Shown here one piece after another: positions 1 through 7,653 of a DNA stretch of 64,000 bases (its first letter is position 1; each line of letters begins with the position of its first letter). The notes under the pieces were generated by a model, which was given only the letters and a program-made list of their open reading frames with translations, ran no database searches and was not told the origin of the DNA. This DNA comes from Nocardioides sp. URHA0032. Lineage in GTDB: Bacteria > Actinomycetota > Actinomycetes > Propionibacteriales > Nocardioidaceae. Position numbers and translations under genes: made by a program. The stretch is from NCBI RefSeq assembly GCF_000620645.1, contig NZ_KK211161.1, forward strand, positions 244,384-308,383. Reading direction: 5' to 3'.

Positions 1-65
1 CCATAAGCGCCGGGATCCCCGGCTCACCGGGTATCCATCCCGAGAGCGCCCGGCACAATGGCGCA

Positions 66-1052
66 GTGACGACTCACGCGCTCAGACTCACCCAGTTCGC
101 GTCCGGCGGCGGCTGCGCCTGCAAGGTCCCGCCCGGTGAGCTCGAGCGGGTGCTCGGGGGCCTCACGCCGGCCGCCGGAGCCGACCTGCTGGTCGGGGTC
201 GAGAACGGCGACGACGGCGCGGTGGTCCGCCTGGACGGGTCTCGTGCCGTGGTCCTCACGGCGGACTTCTTCACCCCGGTCGTCGACGACGCCTACGACT
301 GGGGCCGGATCGCGGCCGCGAACGCGCTCTCCGACGTGTACGCGATGGGCGGCGATCCGCTGGTGGCGGTGAACCTGCTGGCCTGGCCGCGTGACCGGAT
401 CCCGTTCGAGCTCGCTGCAGAGGTGCTGCGTGGTGGCGCCGACGTCGCCGTCCTCGCCGGCTGCCACCTCGCCGGTGGGCACACCATCGACGACCCCGAG
501 CCCAAGTACGGGCTGGCCGTCACGGGCATCGCCGACCCGGCCCGGCTGCTGCGCAACGACGCTGGCTCCCCCGGCGTACCACTCACGCTGACCAAGCCGC
601 TCGGCCTCGGCGTCCTCAACAACCGGCACAAGGCCACCGGAGAGGTGTTCCCGGACGCCGTCGACGTGATGACGACCCTCAACCGCGACGCCTCCCGCGC
701 CGCCCTCGCCGCCGGCGCCGTGTGCGCGACGGACGTCACCGGCTTCGGGCTGCTCGGCCACCTGCACAAGCTGTGCCGCGCATCGGGGGTCTCCGCGGTG
801 GTGGACTCCGCGGCGGTGCCGTACCTGGACCCGGTGCGGGCGTCGTACGCCGCCGGCTACGTCCCCGGCGGCAGCCGGCGCAACCTGGAGTGGGTGCGCC
901 CTCACGTCGACACCGCGGTGCCGGAGGACGAGCTGGTGCTGCTCGCCGACGCCCAGACGTCCGGCGGCCTGCTCGTCGCCGGCGAGGTGCCCGGCTACCC
1001 GGTGATCGGCGAGCTGGTGCCGGCGGGCGACGCCTCGATCGTGGTGCGCTGA
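66..1052 (+). CDS. selD: Selenide, water dikinase (selenophosphate synthetase)
   Basis: Makes selenophosphate from selenide and ATP, the selenium donor for selenocysteine-tRNA and selenouridine. The 328-residue length is normal. The N-terminal catalytic motif GGGCACK puts Cys17 and Lys20 at the positions known from E. coli SelD, so this is the Cys form, not the Sec form. Gly-rich AIRS-type ATP-binding segments follow, and a C-terminal LADAQTSGG motif is typical of the family. GTG start; a CACAAT hexamer six bases upstream suggests a leaderless message. No selA, selB or Sec tRNA is visible; they may lie left of the window edge. The 3' end overlaps a frameshifted gene on the other strand. Confidence 0.95.
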   Translation: MTTHALRLTQFASGGGCACKVPPGELERVLGGLTPAAGADLLVGVENGDDGAVVRLDGSRAVVLTADFFTPVVDDAYDWGRIAAANALSDVYAMGGDPLVAVNLLAWPRDRIPFELAAEVLRGGADVAVLAGCHLAGGHTIDDPEPKYGLAVTGIADPARLLRNDAGSPGVPLTLTKPLGLGVLNNRHKATGEVFPDAVDVMTTLNRDASRAALAAGAVCATDVTGFGLLGHLHKLCRASGVSAVVDSAAVPYLDPVRASYAAGYVPGGSRRNLEWVRPHVDTAVPEDELVLLADAQTSGGLLVAGEVPGYPVIGELVPAGDASIVVR

Positions 1053-1278
1053 CGTAGCCAGGTGTTCGTCCCGGCAGCGAGGCCCTTGGCCTTCGGCCGC
1101 CCGGCGACCGGGGCGACGGCCAGCGCAGAGCCCTCGGGAGCGACCACTTCAGCTCGTGGTAGACCCGCGACAGCGTCTCGTCGCTGTCGACGAACAGGAG
1201 GCCCGGCGCGGCGACGACCACCTCCCACCACGGGCCGGGCAGGTCCGCGCCGGTCAGGTCGGCGTCGGTCCACGCCAT
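995..1278 (-). pseudogene. Small conserved-looking protein, frameshifted
   Basis: Two overlapping minus-strand frames read as one protein of about 94 residues if a single base is restored. The first frame (from ATG 1278) runs MAWTDADLTGADLPGPWWEVV to HELKWSLP. It then continues in the next frame as EGSALAVAPVAGRPKAKG and ends WLRQR plus a short tail. The break is at about 1134/1135, where one G of the expected CCGGAG is missing. A start at 1290 would add four residues. The tail overlaps the last 58 nt of selD. No function is assigned; the style is that of small actinobacterial cytoplasmic proteins. It may be a true pseudogene or a sequencing error. Confidence 0.5.
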
Positions 1279-1342
1279 GAAGACGGCCATATCCGGCGGT
1301 TCCCCGATGCTCCGCTTGGGCAAACCGGGTACAACTCGGGAC

Positions 1343-2137
1343 ATGACCGACATCGCACCCGCCCTGCCCGCCGACGCCGCCCCGCTCCCCGGCGGGAGCT
1401 CCATGCCGTTGCTCGGCTTCGGCACCTGGCAGATCACCGGCGAGGACGCGGTCCGCGCCACGGCCGCGGCCCTGGAGGCGGGGTACCGCCACCTCGACAC
1501 CGCCACGGTGTACGGCAACGAGGCGGAGGTCGGGCGGGCGCTGGCCGACAGCGGTGTCGCCCGTGACCACGTGTTCATCACGACGAAGTGCCCGCCGAAC
1601 CGCGCCGGGCGGGAGCGGGAGACGCTCGAGCAGAGCCTCGAGGCGCTGCGCACCGACCACGTCGACCTCTGGCTCATCCACTGGCCCGGTGACGGAGCGG
1701 TCAACAGCGACATCTGGCGGGCCTTCGTCGAGGCGCGCGACGCGGGCCTCGCCCGCGAGATCGGCGTCAGCAACTTCGACGTCGCGCTGCTCGACGAGGT
1801 CACCGGCGCGACCGATGTCGTGCCGGCGGTGAACCAGATCGAGTGGAGCCCGTTCCTCTTCGACAGCGCGACACTGGACGCCCACCGCGAGCGCGGGATC
1901 GTCCTCGAGGGCTACAGCGCCCTGCGGGGCGGCACCCTCGACGACCCCGCCATCGGCGCGCTCGCCGAGCGCCTGGGGCGCACGCCGGCGCAGGTGATCA
2001 TCCGCTGGCACCTCCAGCACGGCGTCGTCGTGATCCCGAAGTCGGTCCACGCGGACCGGATCCGCTCGAACGCCGACGTCGCCGGGTTCAGCCTGAGCGA
2101 CGGAGACATGGCGGCGATCGACGCCCTGCGTCGCTGA
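1343..2137 (+). CDS. Aldo/keto reductase
   Basis: NADPH-dependent reductase of the AKR superfamily, 264 residues with the chosen ATG; substrate unknown. The TIM-barrel signature is complete. LGFGTW lies near the N-terminus, and the catalytic tetrad is Asp52 and Tyr57 (HLDTATVYGNE), Lys82 (TTKCP) and His113 (LIHWP). The C-terminal cofactor motif is VVVIPKSVHADRIRSN. This matches the 2,5-diketo-gluconate reductase-like branch (AKR5 type). An in-frame ATG at 1277 would add 22 non-homologous residues; 1343 is preferred because TACAAC stands seven bases upstream and the AKR fold begins soon after. Monocistronic; its 3' end faces the minus-strand gene at 2141. Confidence 0.92.
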   Translation: MTDIAPALPADAAPLPGGSSMPLLGFGTWQITGEDAVRATAAALEAGYRHLDTATVYGNEAEVGRALADSGVARDHVFITTKCPPNRAGRERETLEQSLEALRTDHVDLWLIHWPGDGAVNSDIWRAFVEARDAGLAREIGVSNFDVALLDEVTGATDVVPAVNQIEWSPFLFDSATLDAHRERGIVLEGYSALRGGTLDDPAIGALAERLGRTPAQVIIRWHLQHGVVVIPKSVHADRIRSNADVAGFSLSDGDMAAIDALRR

Positions 2138-2140
2138 CGC

Positions 2141-2341
2141 TCAGCCGCCGGAAGGATCGCCGGCCGGGTCGCTGGACGGGCGCCGGCGCAGGTACGCCGC
2201 GGTCTCGGCGTCCTCGACCCGCAGCCGCTCGACGATCTCCCCGCCGTCGCAGCGGCAGAGCGCGACCTCGGTCGTGCCGACGGCGTACCAGGTCCCGCCG
2301 GACTCCTCCCACCGGATCAGCTGGTCGACCACGCTGCCCAT
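2141..2341 (-). CDS. Small conserved-looking hypothetical protein
   Basis: 66 residues with no signal peptide or membrane segment. The N-terminal half (VDQLIRWEESGGTWYAVGTTEVALCRCDGGEIVERLRVED) reads as a compact beta domain with two Cys two residues apart. The tail is Pro/Ser/Gly-rich. Function unknown. The ATG lies six bases after TAGGGT (2353-2348 on this strand) with no ribosome-binding site, so the transcript is probably leaderless. It is divergent from the regulator pair at 2399 and convergent with the aldo/keto reductase, leaving only three bases between the two stops. Confidence 0.7.
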   Translation of the reverse strand: MGSVVDQLIRWEESGGTWYAVGTTEVALCRCDGGEIVERLRVEDAETAAYLRRRPSSDPAGDPSGG

Positions 2342-2398
2342 GGATCCACCCTAGACTTCGGGTGTCCTGGAGAACGATGCACACGGGGGTGCCTCACG

Positions 2399-2602
2399 GT
2401 GGACGTCCTTGGCGACCGACCGCGTCGGGTCATCACCGCTGAGCAGCGTCAAGCAGTGCTGGACGCCGCCGCCGTGCTCCAGGTGCGGCGTGAGCAGATC
2501 GCCGCGGAGCCGGCAGCGGACCGTGTCGCCGTCGACGTGCGGTCCCGGTCTGCCGCGGGCCAGCGGCTGCGGGAGTGGTCGGCGGAGAAGGTGCAACTGT
2601 GA
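2399..2602 (+). CDS. Small paralogue of the N-terminus of the next (LuxR-type) protein
   Basis: 67 residues from a GTG start. Its first 30 residues (RVITAEQRQAVLDAAAVLQVRR) align with residues of the next protein (QLLTESEKQVVLDAAALLQVRR), sharing LDAAA.LQVRR. It has no DNA-binding domain. The stop overlaps the next start as GTGA, so the two are translationally coupled. It could be a dimerisation partner or antagonist of the downstream regulator, or a partial duplication; both ideas are inference. A G-rich stretch (GGGGGTG) about 9 nt upstream may act as a ribosome-binding site. Confidence 0.7.
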   Translation: MDVLGDRPRRVITAEQRQAVLDAAAVLQVRREQIAAEPAADRVAVDVRSRSAAGQRLREWSAEKVQL

Positions 2603-3369
2603 CGGACCTCGGATTCCCGCCGCGGCAGCTGCTCACCGAGTCCGAGAAGCAGGTTGTCCTCGACGCCGCGGCGCTGCTCCAGGTACGCCGCAGCGAGGTG
2701 GCGACGGCGCTGGAGGCGGGTCCGGTGCGGGATGCCGAGATCCTGGCCAGCAGCCAGGATCAGGTGGAGCTGAACCGACTCGTCATCGACCAGTCGTCGC
2801 GCTGGCGGGAGCTGCACTCGGTGCGCGCTTGGGCGAACGTCTCCCAGCTGCGGCGCAGCTTGCCGAACAACCGCAGGGTCCTCGAGGGCGGCCTCCGCAT
2901 GGAGAGCGTCTTCGATGCCCAGGGCACCGGCGTCGGCGCGCTGCTGCTGCTGGCGAACGAGCCGATCGGCAGCTACCTGATGAGCTTCGCACCCGTCACG
3001 ATGAAGATTGTCGACCGCACCGAGGTCATGCTCCAGGGGCCTGAGCTCGACGGGACCGCCTCGGTCATGGTCGTGCGGTCAGGGCCCTGCCTCGAGGCCG
3101 CCTGGCGTTACTGGGAAGCCGTCCGGCGGTTCGCGGTCCCGGCTCCGGACTGGGTCGGTGGTGTCGTCGACCTGACGCCTCGACAACGGCAGGTCGTGGC
3201 GCTCATGGCGAGCGGTCTCGGGGACGACGCCATCGCGACGTGGCTTGGCGTCAGCGTGCGGACCGTCCGTGCGGACGTGGCCGCGCTGCTCGAACTGCTC
3301 GGCGTGCGAACGCGCTTCGCTGCCGGCGTGCGGCTCCAGTTCTGGTCCGACGCTGACGCCGACACCTGA
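2599..3369 (+). CDS. LuxR-type HTH transcriptional regulator
   Basis: 256 residues from the GTG that overlaps the preceding stop; a GTG/ATG further upstream would add eight residues. The C-terminal third holds a GerE/LuxR helix-turn-helix (LTPRQRQVVALMASGLGDDAIATWLGVSVRTVRADV), with the usual T-x-R-Q start and the GVS.RTVR recognition helix. The first 150 residues are an unassigned sensor-like region with no receiver aspartate, so this is a stand-alone LuxR regulator. A perfect palindrome starts at the base after the stop codon. Targets are unknown; the nearest candidates are its own promoter and the secreted protein downstream. Confidence 0.85.
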   Translation: MTDLGFPPRQLLTESEKQVVLDAAALLQVRRSEVATALEAGPVRDAEILASSQDQVELNRLVIDQSSRWRELHSVRAWANVSQLRRSLPNNRRVLEGGLRMESVFDAQGTGVGALLLLANEPIGSYLMSFAPVTMKIVDRTEVMLQGPELDGTASVMVVRSGPCLEAAWRYWEAVRRFAVPAPDWVGGVVDLTPRQRQVVALMASGLGDDAIATWLGVSVRTVRADVAALLELLGVRTRFAAGVRLQFWSDADADT

Positions 3370-3385
3370 TTGCAGGATCCTGCAA
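3370..3385. terminator. 16-bp perfect palindrome after the LuxR-type gene
   Basis: TTGCAGGATCCTGCAA begins at the base after the stop codon. It can fold into a short stem and is well placed to terminate the regulator transcript, though no T-run follows. Confidence 0.45.
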
Positions 3386-3675
3386 CGCGCGTGACATGCC
3401 GCGGGCGACACGGTCTCATGACTGCGCAGCGGACCGGTCGACAGTCGGGGGAGCCGACCGGGCCGCTGCGCCCTCGGGCGGACGTCGGGCGGACTGGTCC
3501 ACGGAACCGGTCCGCGCGACGTCTGCGGCCTGGGCGATCTCCCCACCCACCATGTCCCGAAACGTGGGAGCCACGGACGGCGGCCTCGGCATCGGGCGCG
3601 AGGTGGCCGAGCCTGCGGTACGGCGACCTGCCCGACCACCTTGCCGCGAGCCGCAAGCACTGCGGCGGTTGCCCC
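3386..3675. other. Gene-free stretch between convergent genes
   Basis: About 290 bases between the LuxR-type gene and the 3' end of the secreted-protein gene. Open frames here are low-complexity Arg/Pro/Gly translations with no family signature, and no RNA gene was recognised. Nothing beyond the palindrome at 3370-3385 can be supported. Confidence 0.5.
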
Positions 3676-4173
3676 TCAGACGAGGACGCTCCTGGTGACG
3701 CAGTCGTTACCCGGGAAGTCGTCGGGAACCCCTGCCTCGTTCGAGGCGCAGACCCGGACCCTGACGTAGGCTGAGGCCACGTTGTCCGGTTGCACGATCA
3801 CGACCATGCGGGTGTGCTCCCCTGGCGCCAGGTCGCCGAACTCGCACGCGGGCGAGTCGGGGTTGAAGCTGCTGCCGCTGGTGTTGATGCAGTATTGATC
3901 GACCACGGTGCCGTTCCGGACGGCGGTGTAGCCGATGTCGGCGGAGTTGTCGACGATGGCGGCAGGCCCGCGGTTACGCAGCGTGAAGACGAAGACCGCC
4001 AGGTGCCCGTACTCCAAGGTGCGCGCGCCACCGGCGACCGCGCCGCTGACTGCCAGATCGGCTGACTCGGGCGACCCGCTGGTGTGTCCCCGGGCACTGA
4101 CCGCGCCAGCTGTGCTGGCGCTGAGCGCGACGGCGCACGTGGCGGACAAGATGATGTTGATGGACCGGCGCAT
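3676..4173 (-). CDS. Secreted CARDB/DUF11-like protein
   Basis: 165 residues starting MRRSINIILSATCAVALSAS, a clear Sec signal peptide with likely cleavage near TAGAVSA. The mature part is one beta-rich domain of the CARDB/DUF11 adhesion type: DLAVSG..., FVFTLRNRGPAAIVD, GDLAPGEHTRMVVIV, then a Cys-rich end. Four Cys (YCINTS, ACEFG, VCASN, NDCVT) suggest two disulfides. In-frame codons upstream of 4173 give a non-homologous Arg-rich extension, so the ATG before the signal peptide is chosen; GGGAG lies about 10 nt before it. Probably an exported surface protein of unknown partner. Confidence 0.75.
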   Translation of the reverse strand: MRRSINIILSATCAVALSASTAGAVSARGHTSGSPESADLAVSGAVAGGARTLEYGHLAVFVFTLRNRGPAAIVDNSADIGYTAVRNGTVVDQYCINTSGSSFNPDSPACEFGDLAPGEHTRMVVIVQPDNVASAYVRVRVCASNEAGVPDDFPGNDCVTRSVLV

Positions 4174-4579
4174 AGAGCTCAACTCCCGGACGGAGGGTGG
4201 GCATCGGACGGTCGCCCGATCCCGGGCACTCGCGAGCACGCACGAAGGCGGCGCCTGAGTTCGGTCGCGAACGGGAAGTCGTCGGGGACGCCACGCACTC
4301 ATTGCCAGCATCTTCGCCGGCCACCGGGGGCGCATCATCAATATGCGCGAGGCACGGGGCGCGGGCTCGGTCGGTGTCGTTGATTGCTGCTGGAGCTCGG
4401 AGAGCGGCCGCCCGCGTCAGGACGCGTCAGGGCGGGCATAGACGCGCGGGATCATTCCGGATGCGCGCTCGTGACGCCATGGGAGAGCGCGCGTTTCGAG
4501 GTGACCCGTGCGGGGGACATACGTCAAATGGGCACCGGCGCGGGCCGGTCCGGGGGGCCCCCGAACGAAGGGGACGTCA
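4174..4579. other. Divergent intergenic region, secreted protein / permease
   Basis: About 400 bases between two divergent genes. It holds a direct repeat of CGCGTCAGG (4413-4421 and 4423-4431, 10-bp step) inside a possible GCCCGC/GCGGGC stem. The permease has a ribosome-binding site (GAAGGGG) just before its ATG. No promoter hexamers stand out, and the open frames here look spurious. Confidence 0.45.
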
Positions 4580-6247
4580 ATGTCCGTGGATGCCACTTCG
4601 TCACAGCCCGGTCGGAGGCGCGACTTCGCGCTGAAGCGGGAAGTCGGTCTGATCGGCCTGATGTGGGCCTCGATGGGGTCCATCATCGGCTCGGGCTGGC
4701 TGTTCGGGGCCCAGGAGGGCCTCATCGCCGCTGGACCGGCGGTGATCTTCGCCTGGATCATCGGTGCGGTCTGCATGTTGCTCCTGGCGCTGGTCCATGC
4801 CGAGCTCGGCGCGATGTTCCCCGTCTCTGGAGGCACCGCGCGTTTCCCGCACTACGCGTTCGGAGGGGCGGTCGGCGCTTCCTTCGGCTGGTTCTCCTGG
4901 CTGCAGGCGGCGACGGTCGCGCCGATCGAGGTCTCGGCGATGATCACCTACGCCCAGCACTACAGCTGGGCGCAGAGCTGGGTGAAGCCCGAGAACGGCG
5001 TCCTCACCACCACCGGCATCATCGTCGCCGTGATCCTGATGGCGATCTTCACGGCCATCAACTTCCTGGGTGTCCGGCTACTGGCGACGACGAACAGTGC
5101 GATGACGTGGTGGAAGGTCGCCGTTCCGTTGCTGGTGATCATCGTGCTGTCGTTCAACAACTTCGACACCGGCAATCTTCACGCCGCGGACGGGTTCGCT
5201 CCGAGCGGACTCAAGGGCGTGCTCGAGGCGGTGTCGACCGGCGGCATCATCTTCAGCTATCTGGGCTTCGAGCAGGCCGACCAGCTAGCGGGCGAGGCGC
5301 GGAACCCCAAGCGCGACATCCCGTTCGCGATCATCGGCTCCATGCTCATCGGCACGGTCATCTACGTGCTGCTGCAGGTCGCCTTCCTGTTCGCGCTGCC
5401 CGACAGCGCCATCGGCAACACGTGGACCTCCACCAGCCAGGAGACGTACTACACGCTGTTCACCAGCCCCTTCGCGGAGATCGCCACGCTGCTCAGCCTC
5501 GGCTGGCTGGCGGCGATCATCTACGCCGACGCGATCATCAGCCCGGCCGGGACCGGCATCATCTACACGACCGGGTCATCCCGGGTGGCCTACGGGCTGT
5601 CGCGCAACGGCTACGTCCCTTCGATCTTCGAGTGGACCAACAAGCGCGCGGTCCCCTGGGTCGGGCTCATCGCCGCATTCATCACCGGCTGCATCTGCTT
5701 CCTGCCGTTCCCGTCGTGGCAGTCGTTGGTGGGTCTGATCACCAGCGCCTCGGTGCTCATGTACGCCGGGGCGCCGCTGTCCCTGAGCGCCTTCCGCAAG
5801 CGGCTGCCCGACCAGGAACGGCCCTTCCGACTGCCGGCCGCTGAGGTCCTCTCGCCGGTCGCGTTCGCCGTGGCCAGCCTGATCATCCTCTGGACGACGT
5901 GGAACACCGACTGGAAACTCGGCGTCGCGATCCTGATCGGCTACGTGATCCTGATCGGCAACCGACTGCTGCACCTCAACGAGCACCGGCCGATGATCAA
6001 CTGGCGAGCCGCGGCCTGGCTGCCGGCGTACCTCGTCGGGCTGGGGATCATCATCTACATCAGCTCGTTCGGTCCCCTCGACGACCCGCCCCTGCCGTTC
6101 CTGTGGGACATGCTGGTGACGGTGCTGTTCAGCTTCGCGATCTTCTACTGGGCCATGCAGGTCTGCCTGCCCCAGGAAGAGATCGAGGAGATGATGCGCG
6201 AGGTCGTGCTGCCCGAAGAGGAGGGTCTCGAGATCCCGGCCCACTGA
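4580..6247 (+). CDS. APC-family amino acid permease
   Basis: 555 residues with about 12 hydrophobic membrane segments. The first helix carries GLMWASMGSIIGSGWLFG, the unwound TM1 substrate motif of the amino acid-polyamine-organocation superfamily. The mid-protein GFEQADQLAGEARNPKRDIPFAI is the conserved loop of aspartate/glutamate-type APC carriers such as B. subtilis YveA. The tail is acidic and cytoplasmic (EEIEEMMREVVLPEEEG). ATG 4580 is chosen because GAAGGGG lies just upstream and the earlier in-frame codons are Gly/Pro-rich. Monocistronic. Amino acid uptake is likely; the exact substrate is not determinable. Confidence 0.88.
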   Translation: MSVDATSSQPGRRRDFALKREVGLIGLMWASMGSIIGSGWLFGAQEGLIAAGPAVIFAWIIGAVCMLLLALVHAELGAMFPVSGGTARFPHYAFGGAVGASFGWFSWLQAATVAPIEVSAMITYAQHYSWAQSWVKPENGVLTTTGIIVAVILMAIFTAINFLGVRLLATTNSAMTWWKVAVPLLVIIVLSFNNFDTGNLHAADGFAPSGLKGVLEAVSTGGIIFSYLGFEQADQLAGEARNPKRDIPFAIIGSMLIGTVIYVLLQVAFLFALPDSAIGNTWTSTSQETYYTLFTSPFAEIATLLSLGWLAAIIYADAIISPAGTGIIYTTGSSRVAYGLSRNGYVPSIFEWTNKRAVPWVGLIAAFITGCICFLPFPSWQSLVGLITSASVLMYAGAPLSLSAFRKRLPDQERPFRLPAAEVLSPVAFAVASLIILWTTWNTDWKLGVAILIGYVILIGNRLLHLNEHRPMINWRAAAWLPAYLVGLGIIIYISSFGPLDDPPLPFLWDMLVTVLFSFAIFYWAMQVCLPQEEIEEMMREVVLPEEEGLEIPAH

Positions 6248-6265
6248 CCGGCCTTCTCCGGCCGG
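6248..6265 (+). terminator. Hairpin directly after the permease stop
   Basis: CCGGCC, loop TTCTCC, GGCCGG: a perfect GC stem starting one base after the stop. There is no T-run, as is common for actinobacterial terminators. A second palindrome, GCCCGATCGGGC, lies at 6448-6459 on the ychF side. Confidence 0.5.
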
Positions 6266-6538
6266 ACGCGGGCGCGACTAACACCCCACGCTGGCGGTGA
6301 ACCGCACACCGCTGAGTCACCACCTCCACCAGCGTGTCCACGCGCCCGGCTCCGCCTCCCCCGCTCACCGCGGGTGAAGGCGAGGATGCGGACCCCACGC
6401 GCGGCCCCGTCATGCCCGCGCGATCCCCACGGCGCGCCTCTGAAACCGCCCGATCGGGCCCGGGTCACCAAATCTTTTTGGGGACTGGTGCGGACCTTGA
6501 GGGGTCACAGCCCATCTGGCCTGGGCAAACGCGCCGAT
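6266..6538. other. Gene-free stretch between permease and ychF
   Basis: Two convergent genes end at either side. It contains the GCCCGATCGGGC palindrome (6448-6459), which read from the ychF side is followed by GGTTTC and could end that transcript. An unusually AT-rich AAATCTTTTT run lies at 6470-6479. No coding or RNA gene was seen. Confidence 0.45.
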
Positions 6539-7615
6539 TCACACGTTGAAGCGGAACTCCACGACGTCGCCGTCCTGCATGACGTAGTCCTTGCCCTCCA
6601 TGCGGACCCTGCCACTCTCGCGTGCCTTGAGCAGCGAGCCCGCCTCGAGCAGGTCGTCGAAGGAGACGATCTCGGCCTTGATGAAGCCGCGCTGGAAGTC
6701 GGTGTGGATCACGCCGGCGGCCTCGGGGGCGGTCGCGCCCTTCGGGATCGTCCAGGCGCGCGTCTCCTTGGGGCCCGCCGTCAGGTAGGTCTGCAGGCCC
6801 AGGGTCTCGAACCCGACCCGGGCCAGCACCTCGAGACCGGGCTCCTCGACGCCCATCTCGCGCAGCATCTCGCGGGCCTCCTCGTCGTCGTCGAGCTCGA
6901 CCAGCTCCGCCTCGAACTTCGCGTCCAGGAAGATCGCCTCGGACGGCGCCACGAGCTCCTGCATCCGCGCCTTGAGCGCCTCGTCGGCGAGCTCGTCGGC
7001 GTCGCAGTTGAAGACGTAGATGAACGGCTTGGCCGTGAGCAGCGACAGCTCCCGGACCAGCGTCCGGTCGACCTTCGTCGCGGTGATCGGAGTGCCGGCC
7101 TCCAGGTGGCCGAGCGCCTCCTTCGCGGCGTCCAGGTTGGCGACGAGCGACTTGTTGCCGCGGGCCTCCTTCTCCAGCCGGGGGATCGCCTTCTCGACGG
7201 TCTGGAGGTCCGCGAGGATCAGCTCGGTCTGGATCGTGGAGATGTCGTTGGCGGGGTTGACCTCGCCGTCGACGTGGGTGACGTCCTCGTCCCGGAACAC
7301 CCGGGTCACCTGGCAGATGGCCGCGGACTCGCGGATGTGCGCGAGGAACTTGTTGCCGAGGCCCTCGCCCTCGGAGGCGCCGCGCACGATGCCCGCGATG
7401 TCCACGAACTCCACCGTCGCGGGCAGGATCCGGACGGACCCGAACAGCTCCGCGAGCCTCGGCAGCCGATCGTCCGGCACGCCCACGACGCCGACGTTCG
7501 GCTCGATCGTCGCGAACGGGTAGTTCGCCGCGAGGACGTCGTTCTTGGTCAGGGCGTTGAAGAGGGTCGACTTCCCCGCGTTGGGGAGTCCGACGATGCC
7601 GATGGTGAGAGCCAC
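6539..7615 (-). CDS. ychF: Redox-regulated ATPase YchF (Obg-like)
   Basis: Ribosome-associated P-loop NTPase of the OLA1/YchF group, 358 residues. The N-terminal G domain has a Walker A at residues 9-17 (GLPNAGKST), switch II DIAGIVRGASEGEGLGNKF, and N-N/TKVD-type specificity loops. A coiled insertion follows, then a C-terminal TGS domain (RAWTIPKGATAPEAAGVIHTDF...GDVVEFRF). GTG 7615 (VALTIGIVG) matches the family N-terminus; a TTG three codons earlier is the alternative. The Asn in place of the Leu/hydrophobic residue of classical G4 motifs is typical of YchF and gives ATP preference. Single gene; conserved neighbour of ispH and xseAB in actinobacteria. Confidence 0.96.
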   Translation of the reverse strand: MALTIGIVGLPNAGKSTLFNALTKNDVLAANYPFATIEPNVGVVGVPDDRLPRLAELFGSVRILPATVEFVDIAGIVRGASEGEGLGNKFLAHIRESAAICQVTRVFRDEDVTHVDGEVNPANDISTIQTELILADLQTVEKAIPRLEKEARGNKSLVANLDAAKEALGHLEAGTPITATKVDRTLVRELSLLTAKPFIYVFNCDADELADEALKARMQELVAPSEAIFLDAKFEAELVELDDDEEAREMLREMGVEEPGLEVLARVGFETLGLQTYLTAGPKETRAWTIPKGATAPEAAGVIHTDFQRGFIKAEIVSFDDLLEAGSLLKARESGRVRMEGKDYVMQDGDVVEFRFNV

Positions 7616-7653
7616 GGGCGGCAACTCTACGGCGCGGACGGACCGCGCCCGAA

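Noticed and set aside
1-65. Possible tRNA-Sec end before selD
   Set aside because: No acceptor stem or cloverleaf can be drawn from the visible 65 bases; only a short GGGATCCCC palindrome is present.
1062-1280. Plus-strand 72-codon frame after selD
   Set aside because: Antisense to the frameshifted gene, which has normal protein-like composition; this frame is Arg/Pro/Thr-rich.
4384-5844. A 486-codon plus-strand frame starting TTG
   Set aside because: Out of frame with the APC permease, which has clear membrane helices; this one is Arg/His-rich.
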